A stretch of 53,681 bases of DNA from an uncultured Muribaculaceae bacterium. Lineage in GTDB: Bacteria; Bacteroidota; Bacteroidia; Bacteroidales; Muribaculaceae. The notes under the pieces were generated by a model. It saw only the letters and a list, made by a program, of their open reading frames with translations, did not search any database and was not told the origin of the DNA. The stretch covers positions 1 to 53,681 of the forward strand of contig CAJOFH010000012.1 of NCBI GenBank assembly GCA_905233845.1, in the 5' to 3' direction. Positions 42,688-50,487 of this stretch are shown here, one piece after another. A program made the translations under genes and the position numbers. How positions within the stretch are numbered: position 1 is the first letter of the stretch; each line of letters starts with the position of its first letter.

Positions 42688-45243
42688 TTAGAACCACTTC
42701 ACATAGGCGAAATCCTGACGGTTGGGCAGATTCTTGCTCCAAGGATAAGCGCGGAACGATAGGCGGAAGATACCAGTGTCCTTGATGCGGTCATTGAGCT
42801 TATAGGTCAATATATCGCCATCTTCCTCCACGACCTTCATCGGCAATGTGCTATGGAATTTGGACTCTCCATCTACATCTCGATAAGCCACGAGTTCGAG
42901 GCACACACTACGTCCAAGCCCTGCTGTGTTAAGTTTCACTGTCGCATCGAGCTTACCATTGTTGATTGAGATATCATAGAACGAATCGCTGAGCTGCATA
43001 TCCTCCACAGCCACGTTATCCCAATTCTCGGCCACATACTCTTTCCAAGCCACTATCTCACGTACAAGAGCGTAATCATTGGCACGCAACTTCTTGCTAC
43101 GAGCAGCCTCTTTGTTATAGAATCGGTCGATGTAGTCCTTCATCATGCGCGACATTGTGTAGTTGGGCGCAATCTGCGAGATTGAATTCTTGATATATTG
43201 AATCCACTCGGGTGAATACCCCTTAGAATTCTTGGCAAAGTACAGAGGAATAATCTCATTCTCAAGCATCGAGTAGATAGTAGCTGCATCAAGCTTGTCT
43301 TGCATCGACTGGTCGGTGTAAGTGCGGTGCGAGGTCAAGGCCCATCCAGCACCCTCACGATAACCTTCGTACCACCATCCGTCGAGTACCGAGAAGTTGA
43401 GCAAGCCGTTCATCTCGGCCTTCTCACCACTGGTTCCCGATGCCTCAAGAGGACGAGTTGGAGTGTTGAGCCAAATATCCACACCAGTGATAAGTCGCTT
43501 CGACACTGTCATGTCGTAGTTCTCGAGGAAGATAATCTTGCCAAGGAATTCTGGCATCTTAGAAATCTCGACAATTCGCTTGATCAGGTCCTTGCCTGCG
43601 CCGTCGGCGGGGTGAGCCTTACCGGCAAAAATGAACTGAACAGGGAACTTCTCATTATTAACAATGCGCGAAAGACGATCAAGGTTCGTAAATAGTAAGT
43701 GAGCGCGCTTGTAGGTAGCAAAACGACGAGCGAAGCCTATCAAAAGCGCATTAGGGTTAATCTTGTCAACAATCGACATGATGCGAGTTGGATCGCCCTG
43801 ATTCTTTAGCCAAGTAGCACGGAAATCACGTTTCACAAAATTGATGAACTTGTTCTTCAAGCGCATGCGCAACTCCCAAATTTCCTCATCAGGAACATTC
43901 TGGATAGGAGCCCAAGTAGCCAAATCCTCCTGCTTGTCAAGGTAGTTGTCTCCAAACACCTTAGCATAGTACTCTTTCCATTCCGATGCGGCCCAAGTGG
44001 GCATGTGCACACCATTAGTAACATAGCCCACGTGTGACTCTTCAGGAGCATAGCCTTTCCACACGCCAGCAAACATCTTCTTGGAAACCTCTCCGTGTAG
44101 CCAGCTCACGCCGTTGCTTTCCTGAGTGGTGTTGAGAGCGAACACACTCATCGAGAACTTCTCTTGAGTGTCAGGGTTCTCACGTCCCATGTTCATCAAG
44201 TCGTTCCAGGTGATACCCAACTTAGCTGGGAATTCGCCCATATAACGTCCAAAGAGACCCTCGTCAAAGTAATCGTGACCTGCAGGCACAGGAGTGTGCA
44301 CAGTGTAGAGCGATGAAGCTCTGACAACCTCAAGCGCCTCTTGGAAGCTCAGACCCTCGTCCTGAACATAGTCGACGAGACGTTGCAAGTTCAACAGCGC
44401 TGCGTGTCCCTCATTACAGTGGTAGATTTGTGCTTTGATGCCCAATTTTTTGAGCATGAGCACACCACCAATGCCAAGCAAATACTCTTGTTTGATACGG
44501 TTTTCCCAGTCACCACCATAAAGCTGATGAGTAATAGAACGGTCAAAGTCGCTGTTCTTGTCAATATCAGTATCAAGCAGATAAAGATTCATGCGGCCCA
44601 CATTAACCTTCCAGATGTTGGCATACACCACTCGTCCTGGATAAGGCACTTCAAGCACCATCTGCTGGCCGTCTTTGTCGATAACAGGTTCAATTGGCAA
44701 GTGGTTAAAGTTCTGAGGCTCATAGTTTGCAATCTGCTGACCATCCATCGAAAGGGTCTGGGTGAAGTATCCATATCGATACAGAAAACCGACGGCAGTC
44801 ATATCAATGCGGCGGTCACTAGCTTCCTTGATATAGTCACCAGCAAGGATACCCAAGCCTCCTGAATAAATCTTAAGAGCATTACACAAGCCATACTCCA
44901 TGCTGAAATAAGCCACTGACGGAAATTCAGGGCGCATGGGTTGTTCCATATATTCCTTGAAGTGCTTATAGATTGTGTCAATCTTTGCCACCAGTTCGGT
45001 GTCTTTACTAAGCTCTTCGAGTTTAGATGCCGACATCTTGTTGAGCATCATGACTGGGTTCTCACCCGACGCTCTCCACAGTTCACGGTCAAGATGATGG
45101 AACATCGATTTAGCCTCACTGTTCCACACCCACCACAAGTTTCTTGACAGCTCGTCAAGTTTCTTCAGGTTTGCGGGCAATTCACTTTTCACTGTAAGAT
45201 TTCTCCACACTGGAGAATTAGAATTACTGACTTTAATTTTCAT
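42688..45243 (-). CDS. glgP: alpha-glucan (glycogen) phosphorylase, GT35
   Basis: An 851-residue cytoplasmic enzyme that releases glucose-1-phosphate from glycogen with PLP as cofactor. The N-terminal DUF3417 region (WRNLTVKSELPANLKKL) leads into the GT35 core; EGHAALL and HTPVPAGHD follow, and the PLP-binding Lys608 is in EASGTSGEKAEMNG. The glycogen synthase gene lies 118 bases upstream on the same strand. Together with the GH13 enzyme and phosphohexomutase in this window it fits storage glucan turnover. Confidence 0.92.
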   Translation of the reverse strand: MKIKVSNSNSPVWRNLTVKSELPANLKKLDELSRNLWWVWNSEAKSMFHHLDRELWRASGENPVMMLNKMSASKLEELSKDTELVAKIDTIYKHFKEYMEQPMRPEFPSVAYFSMEYGLCNALKIYSGGLGILAGDYIKEASDRRIDMTAVGFLYRYGYFTQTLSMDGQQIANYEPQNFNHLPIEPVIDKDGQQMVLEVPYPGRVVYANIWKVNVGRMNLYLLDTDIDKNSDFDRSITHQLYGGDWENRIKQEYLLGIGGVLMLKKLGIKAQIYHCNEGHAALLNLQRLVDYVQDEGLSFQEALEVVRASSLYTVHTPVPAGHDYFDEGLFGRYMGEFPAKLGITWNDLMNMGRENPDTQEKFSMSVFALNTTQESNGVSWLHGEVSKKMFAGVWKGYAPEESHVGYVTNGVHMPTWAASEWKEYYAKVFGDNYLDKQEDLATWAPIQNVPDEEIWELRMRLKNKFINFVKRDFRATWLKNQGDPTRIMSIVDKINPNALLIGFARRFATYKRAHLLFTNLDRLSRIVNNEKFPVQFIFAGKAHPADGAGKDLIKRIVEISKMPEFLGKIIFLENYDMTVSKRLITGVDIWLNTPTRPLEASGTSGEKAEMNGLLNFSVLDGWWYEGYREGAGWALTSHRTYTDQSMQDKLDAATIYSMLENEIIPLYFAKNSKGYSPEWIQYIKNSISQIAPNYTMSRMMKDYIDRFYNKEAARSKKLRANDYALVREIVAWKEYVAENWDNVAVEDMQLSDSFYDISINNGKLDATVKLNTAGLGRSVCLELVAYRDVDGESKFHSTLPMKVVEEDGDILTYKLNDRIKDTGIFRLSFRAYPWSKNLPNRQDFAYVKWF

Positions 45244-45361
45244 ATATTGTTATATTTATATAAATTTCATTAAGATTAGAGTTGAGAGGGAATATATATA
45301 AATGAACAATCACGTTCCTCCTTCTTCGAGCACATAAATATTGTCATTAATAAAACAGTAT

Positions 45362-47020
45362 CTAAAAAGAATTATTCTTGTCATTAATTGTCTTAGAAGC
45401 CATTCTTTCCTCGGCTATGCCAAGTGCGGTTTTATAAGATGTCATATAGTACTCCATAAAATGCTCCCATGTAGCGTGTTTAGAAGTGGACTTAGCCATA
45501 CGACGCAAGCGGTCAAGTTCCCGAGGAGTCATCACGTTTATATCGATGACGCTCTTCACTATCTGAGCAAGTGCCTCGTCATAGTTAGAATCGGTGCGGT
45601 GAATCACTTTAACACCAGTCTTCATCTCATTATTGCCAAGTTCTTTCTCAACCCACTGTCCAAATCCAGCAAGATTAGTAGTGATGGTTGGAACGCCCAT
45701 AGCAACACTTTCAAGCGGTGTGTAACCCCATGGTTCATAGTAAGAAGGAAATAACGAAAGATCGAATCCAGTTAGCAACTCATAATAAGTCATGTTGAAG
45801 ATGCCATCGTCGCCATTGAGATAAGAGGGAACATATATCACGCTAACCTCCTCATCAGGCTGATTTCTGAATCCCAGAAAATTCATTTTGGCATATACAG
45901 CATCACTGTCCTCATTGTAGATCGAATGTGTGATTATGGGGTTGAAAAGACCAACGGCTTTCTGCCGTTTCAAAGCGTCCTTAAGGTCATGTCGGGCCTC
46001 TTGAGTCCAGCCAGGGACGAGTACAAATGCCAAAATCGGGCGACTAAGAGAGTGTTGTGGCCGATGTCGAAGCACATTCATCGTGTCGAGATAAAGATCA
46101 ATGCCCTTGTTGCGCATCTCACAACGTCCACTGGTGACAACAAGCATTGTGTCGTCGCCCATTTCCTCTCCTACGAGTGCACTTGCCACGCCAAGCAGAC
46201 GTTTACGGGCAGCACGACGCACTGCAGTATATTTAGCGCCCTTTGGCACGTAGTTCTGTTCAAAGGCATTGGGCGTGACAACTGGGCGACGCTCAAGAAG
46301 CTGAGCACATTCTCGGGCTGTCACCTCGCTCACGGTAGTGAACACGTCGGCCTCATGGGCAGCGCATTTTTCAAGCGAGTGCTTCGACTCCATGTTGAGC
46401 TCTCTCGACATCTGGTCACCATTATATCCTTCCATGTAGTCATAGAGCGGCTTGCCATTGCCACAGATGCTGCGCCCGATGCTTGTTGCATGGGTAGTGA
46501 AAACTGTTGCCACTCGTGGCAGATGCGATTTCACGTAGAGCAGCCCCATGCCGGTGGTCCACTCATCGAAATGCGCCACTACTCTACCGGCATTGAGGAA
46601 ATTGACCACGCTCTCAATCACCAATGCGGCACCATAGGAGAAAATACACGACTCGTCATAGTCGCCATAGCCGTGAATCGAATCAACACCATATTCTCTC
46701 CACATCTTCGCATAGAGCTGGTTCTTGTAAACATAGAGCGACGTGAAGCCCACAAGCACCGCCAATGGGTTGCCGGGCACTTTCCAGCGGCCAGTTTTCA
46801 CTGTCATGCCTGGAGGGAAGTTCGCTTGCTTTTTCCAAGCGTCAAGACCGGTCTTGACGCTCTCAAAAAATGGGTTTTCATCACCCAGGTCGGGACCTAT
46901 GAACACCACTTTGTCTTTATATAATTGCTGCAAAGTCTTTGCTTTGGTTGAAAGCACAGCATAGATGCCTCCAACTTTGTTGCACACTTCCCAGCTTGTT
47001 TCAAAAATCAGGTCTAACAT
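45362..47020 (-). CDS. GT3-type glycogen synthase
   Basis: A 552-residue GT-B glycosyltransferase of the eukaryote-like family GT3, distinct from the GT5 GlgA of most bacteria; it likely uses UDP-glucose. The start MLDLIFETSWEVCNKVGGIY is a GT3 hallmark, and the acceptor-side motif YYEPWGYTPLESVAMG carries the E-x7-E pair. It makes the glycogen used by GlgP downstream. A long leader of about 120 bases lies between the promoter and the ATG, so post-transcriptional control is possible. Confidence 0.9.
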   Translation of the reverse strand: MLDLIFETSWEVCNKVGGIYAVLSTKAKTLQQLYKDKVVFIGPDLGDENPFFESVKTGLDAWKKQANFPPGMTVKTGRWKVPGNPLAVLVGFTSLYVYKNQLYAKMWREYGVDSIHGYGDYDESCIFSYGAALVIESVVNFLNAGRVVAHFDEWTTGMGLLYVKSHLPRVATVFTTHATSIGRSICGNGKPLYDYMEGYNGDQMSRELNMESKHSLEKCAAHEADVFTTVSEVTARECAQLLERRPVVTPNAFEQNYVPKGAKYTAVRRAARKRLLGVASALVGEEMGDDTMLVVTSGRCEMRNKGIDLYLDTMNVLRHRPQHSLSRPILAFVLVPGWTQEARHDLKDALKRQKAVGLFNPIITHSIYNEDSDAVYAKMNFLGFRNQPDEEVSVIYVPSYLNGDDGIFNMTYYELLTGFDLSLFPSYYEPWGYTPLESVAMGVPTITTNLAGFGQWVEKELGNNEMKTGVKVIHRTDSNYDEALAQIVKSVIDINVMTPRELDRLRRMAKSTSKHATWEHFMEYYMTSYKTALGIAEERMASKTINDKNNSF

Positions 47021-47144
47021 GTTGGTTTATTCTTATTTAAGTGAGAGAGGGGATTGATAAATGCACAATGCATAATTCATATCCTCGTTCACGTTTCACG
47101 CTCACTTACTACTTATTATACAATAGTATTTTCTATTAAAACCG

Positions 47145-47177
47145 CAAAATTACAAAATATAATTTAATCTTGCGCAA
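47145..47177 (-). promoter_or_regulatory. promoter of the glycogen operon
   Basis: Minus strand TTG (47177-47175), a 22-base spacer and TAATTTTG (47152-47145). The leader to the GT3 start would be about 120 bases and contains no obvious riboswitch fold by eye. Confidence 0.5.
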
Positions 47178-47278
47178 TTTATTAAAAAAAGAGAATTTGT
47201 GATTTTATGCAAACCATTGACATGAACGAAAACAGAAAAACAGAAAATCCACCTCACATTAAAAACATGTTGTATTTT

Positions 47279-47309
47279 TTTGTTATAAATCGATTTTTAT
47301 ATACCTTTG
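47279..47309 (+). promoter_or_regulatory. promoter of the LysM-PBP gene
   Basis: TTTG (47279-47282), a 19-base spacer and TACCTTTG (47302-47309). The start near 47316 precedes the upstream ATG at 47325, so both that ATG and the preferred one at 47388 are in the message. Confidence 0.7.
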
Positions 47310-47387
47310 CATGCTTAGACAGGTGTGATGCTTAAACACTACTCTTATCGACGAATTATTAACACACTCTTTCAACTTGACACACAA

Positions 47388-49376
47388 ATGATTAGCAAGA
47401 AATTTCTGTGCATTGCCATTATATTGGGCACAGCGGTAGCACCAGTGAGTGCAAAATTGAACCTGCCAATAAAAAAATTGGGCAAAGAGTCATACTATTA
47501 TTACGAAGTTAAGAAGAACGAGACCATCTTTGACGTGGCTACTAAAATCGGGGTGAGCAAAGACGACATCGTCAAGTACAATCCCTCGGCAAAGAACGGC
47601 CTTGTGAAAAAGCAACTCATCTTCTTTCCCTTGAAAGACTTTGACGGCTCCAAGCCCAGCTCAGCCGTGAGCAACGTCAATCCCTCTTCGTTTGAGAGGC
47701 TGGTGAAACACACTGTCAAGAATGGCGAGAGCGTGTACAGCATAGCCAAAGCCTACAACGTGAGCCAAAAAGACCTGCTCGACGTCAACCCTGCCATAGC
47801 TGGCGGCGTGAAGGCCGGAGACGTGCTCAACATTCCCAACACACTGGTGAGCAGCAATAAAGGAGACTATATCTATCACACGTTGGTTGAAGGCGAATCG
47901 TTGTTCTCCATTGCCAAAAAGTACAACACCACCATAGAACAACTAGTGAAATCCAATCCAGGCATCACAGGCAACAACCTTAAAGAGAATGATATCATAA
48001 GAATCATCCCTAACACCACCGAAAATGTTGTTGTCAACAAAGACTTTGACCAGTTCATCACCTACGTTGTTAACAAGGGCGACACCTATGAGAGCGTGGC
48101 TAAAGCCTACAACGTGAGTGTTGAACAGCTCAAGAGTTCAAACCCCGACCAGAAAAAACTAAAAAAGGGCAAAACCATTTATATACCACAGAAAGGTGTC
48201 ACACAGACGGTAGTCAGCACGTCGGAGCTCACCCAGCAACAATTAGAGGAGGCTTATAAGGGAAAATTAGATGGCATCTACTCCGAGGTGATAGCCCCCA
48301 ACAAAAACAACACCATTGACATCAGCATTATCTTGCCCTTCCAGCTCGGCATGAAACCACAGACTAAAAACGCGAGCAACTATCTCGAGTTTTATAACGG
48401 ATTCATACTCGCCCTTGACAGCATTGGGCCAAAGCTTAGCAAGCCGTTGAACCTAAACGTTTATGACACTCGACATTCACTCACCACGACCGACAGCATA
48501 TTAGCATTAGAGCCACTCAAGACAAGTGACATCATCATCGCCCCAAGCGAGCCACAGCAACTGGAGAAGATTGTGAATTATGGAAAAGCCAACAATATCG
48601 ACATCTTGAGTTGCTTCGCCATACAAAACGATGATTACATCAACAACAGCCGAGTGTTGCAAGTCAATTACCCGTCGCCCTATCTGAGTGCACGCGTCAA
48701 TGAATATATTGACAACAAATTTAAAGATTATGTACTCGTTTATCTCGACGACCCAAGTGGCAAAGACAAGGACATCTATGGCGACATTAAAAGCCATGCC
48801 AGTGAAGTTAAACATCAGAACAAGACTATAACCGTGTCGTCAGAACTTTCAGGAAAAGACATCTCTAAATATCTTGAGCCAGGCTCTAGCTACCTCTTCA
48901 TTCCCGCTAATGGCAAAGAGAGTTTGCTCAAGAAGTTTGCAAAAGGCCTAAAAGAAGCAAAGAACACCCGCATTGATTGTGATCTTGTATTGCTTGGACT
49001 TCCTGAATACACAATGTACATCGAACAATATAAAGACCTTTTCATGTCGATGGACACCCACATCTATTCTCGCTACTACCTGCCCAATAACGATAGAGCA
49101 AAAGATATCAAGAACAAATATGTAAAGAAATATAAATCAGTGCCTGCCACTGTAGCTCCCAACATGGGAGTATATGGGTTTGACACTGGCATGTATCTGC
49201 TTAATGCTTATATTAATGGAGTAGTTCCTGGAAGTAAAGATTCATCATATAACGGCATACAGTCAAACTTTGACTTCGAACGTGCCAACAATTGGGCAGG
49301 ACATATTAACAAGTCGGTAAGAATCATTCATCTTACCCCCAAGAAAGAGATGTTAATCCAAGATTTGAATGACTAA
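47388..49376 (+). CDS. four-LysM protein fused to a periplasmic-binding (type 1) domain
   Basis: A 662-residue exported protein with a signal peptide (1-22). Four LysM repeats at about 36-81, 107-150, 162-208 and 224-267 should bind peptidoglycan. The C-terminal half (about 290-660; IDISIILPFQLGMKPQTKN) resembles a type 1 periplasmic-binding protein (amino-acid/amide family) with no transporter genes near. The start at 47388 is preferred over 47325 because the extra 21 residues are polar and would bury the signal peptide. It overlaps the PorT-like gene by 8 bases. The role in cell-wall sensing or assembly is a guess. Confidence 0.8.
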   Translation: MISKKFLCIAIILGTAVAPVSAKLNLPIKKLGKESYYYYEVKKNETIFDVATKIGVSKDDIVKYNPSAKNGLVKKQLIFFPLKDFDGSKPSSAVSNVNPSSFERLVKHTVKNGESVYSIAKAYNVSQKDLLDVNPAIAGGVKAGDVLNIPNTLVSSNKGDYIYHTLVEGESLFSIAKKYNTTIEQLVKSNPGITGNNLKENDIIRIIPNTTENVVVNKDFDQFITYVVNKGDTYESVAKAYNVSVEQLKSSNPDQKKLKKGKTIYIPQKGVTQTVVSTSELTQQQLEEAYKGKLDGIYSEVIAPNKNNTIDISIILPFQLGMKPQTKNASNYLEFYNGFILALDSIGPKLSKPLNLNVYDTRHSLTTTDSILALEPLKTSDIIIAPSEPQQLEKIVNYGKANNIDILSCFAIQNDDYINNSRVLQVNYPSPYLSARVNEYIDNKFKDYVLVYLDDPSGKDKDIYGDIKSHASEVKHQNKTITVSSELSGKDISKYLEPGSSYLFIPANGKESLLKKFAKGLKEAKNTRIDCDLVLLGLPEYTMYIEQYKDLFMSMDTHIYSRYYLPNNDRAKDIKNKYVKKYKSVPATVAPNMGVYGFDTGMYLLNAYINGVVPGSKDSSYNGIQSNFDFERANNWAGHINKSVRIIHLTPKKEMLIQDLND

Positions 49377-50070
49377 GACGTTCTTAATATTAATTACATT
49401 CATTGCATTAGCGACAGCTACGGCGAGCAAGGCCGTAGCTGCCGACTTATATTACAATAACAACTTAAGCATCGGTGCTAAGGGGGGCGTTAGTCTATCA
49501 AAGGTGAACTTCCAGTCTTCAGTTCCTCAAAAGATGATCACTGGAGCCATTTTTGGAGCATCGGTGAGATATATTGAGGAGAAACATTTTGGCCTCATTG
49601 CTGAGTTGAATTTTGAGCAGAGAGGCTGGAACGAGGATTTCGAGCCATTAGAGGGCTATAGTTTCAAACGTCAATTCACCTATATTCAACTTCCCCTGCT
49701 GACTCACATATACTTTGGCAACGAGAAAGCACGAGTATTTTTCAACGCCGGCCCAGAGATTGGTTTAATGATTGGCGACAAGACAACGAGCAATTTTGAC
49801 TACTCTCATGCGGCCGACATTGAGGACTTCATCACCAATTATCGCCAGACAGAACAGTTCTCATTGCCTGTGAAACGCAAGTTTGACTATGGTATTTCGG
49901 CAAGTTTGGGCATGGAATTAAGCCTGTCGTCTAAGCATGCCCTCAACTTAGAAGGACGCTTCTATTATGGCCTGAGCGATATTTTCAGCAACCGAAAGAG
50001 CGACCCATTTCAGGGCTCCTCATCGATGTCAATCATGGTGACCTTGGGCTATATTATCCGCATCAAGTGA
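49369..50070 (+). CDS. PorT-like outer-membrane beta-barrel protein
   Basis: A 233-residue exported protein with a signal peptide (1-24) and a predicted 8-strand barrel (alternating strands such as SIGAKGGVSLSKVNF and MSIMVTLGYIIRIK) of the PorT/OMP_b-brl_2 group. PorT relatives take part in type IX secretion, but the other Por proteins are not in the window. Translation is coupled to the LysM-PBP gene by an 8-base overlap, so the two likely form a cell-envelope pair. Confidence 0.8.
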   Translation: MTKTFLILITFIALATATASKAVAADLYYNNNLSIGAKGGVSLSKVNFQSSVPQKMITGAIFGASVRYIEEKHFGLIAELNFEQRGWNEDFEPLEGYSFKRQFTYIQLPLLTHIYFGNEKARVFFNAGPEIGLMIGDKTTSNFDYSHAADIEDFITNYRQTEQFSLPVKRKFDYGISASLGMELSLSSKHALNLEGRFYYGLSDIFSNRKSDPFQGSSSMSIMVTLGYIIRIK

Positions 50071-50104
50071 TTTTATCCTTTTATCATTTTTTATCTACAT
50101 CCTA

Positions 50105-50357
50105 AAAACAAAGGATGCTACCCATGCAGTGCAGGTAGCATCCTTTCGTTATAAAAAGCCACATCAAAGGGATGTGATGAAACTCCGATAAATACAGGAT
50201 TTGAGGGTATCCCAATCTTTGTAATCCTCTGGTCGCAAAGACACCAAAATGGTTGAGGCCCGCCATTGACCGAAATACTTAACTCGGCATTTCATAAAAA
50301 TTTGAAGAGTATCCCAATCAGCTTTGATGTGGACATTATTTCAATGAGCATTTTGTT
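50105..50357 (-). ncRNA. candidate structured small RNA, 6S-like outline
   Basis: A consensus promoter (50363-50393) and a strong terminator (50110-50146, then TTTGTTTTT) frame about 250 bases on the minus strand. The RNA 5' part CCACATCAAAG (50332-50322) pairs exactly with CTTTGATGTGG (50169-50159). Inside this closing stem are an asymmetric bubble and a second stem: ATGAAA with TTTCAT, CCGA with TCGG, and TAAGTAT with GTATTTA. Total length near 200 bases before the terminator and this layered hairpin recall 6S RNA. There is no match to tmRNA, SRP RNA or RNase P that I can see. Only a weak 43-codon ORF overlaps (50164-50295). Confidence 0.5.
50110..50146. terminator. terminator of the candidate RNA and of the PorT-like gene
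   Basis: A perfect 13-bp stem (50110-50122 with 50134-50146) and an 11-base loop. The minus strand has TTTGTTTTT after it; on the plus strand it follows the PorT-like stop by 40 bases, so it may act both ways. Confidence 0.85.
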
Positions 50358-50362
50358 CATTG

Positions 50363-50393
50363 CAAAATTACAAACAAATGATGAAAAAACAAA
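50363..50393 (-). promoter_or_regulatory. promoter of the candidate small RNA
   Basis: Minus strand TTTG (50393-50390), a 19-base spacer and TAATTTTG (50370-50363), exact in both elements. The start would be near 50357. No gene in the window other than the candidate RNA would use it. Confidence 0.7.
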
Positions 50394-50487
50394 ATTTTGC
50401 AAATATTTTTTTGAAAAAAGTCACAAAAAAATTGATTAAAAGCAGAAAAATTATTGCTCAAACTGATTATACCTAAGTTGATATCTG

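Noticed and set aside
45926-46924. 332-codon open frame antisense to the GT3 glycogen synthase
   Set aside because: It mirrors the coding strand of a well-supported enzyme, with no start signal or domain of its own.
47222-47335. 37-residue ORF upstream of the LysM-PBP gene
   Set aside because: It spans the gene's promoter elements (47279-47309), so it would not be on that message; the translation is AT-driven and unlike a protein.
50164-50295. 43-residue ORF (from ATG at 50295) on the minus strand inside the candidate RNA
   Set aside because: It has no ribosome-start context beyond an ATG, repeats a D-W-D-T-L motif that reflects a direct DNA repeat, and the paired stems explain the region better; kept as an alternative in the RNA finding.
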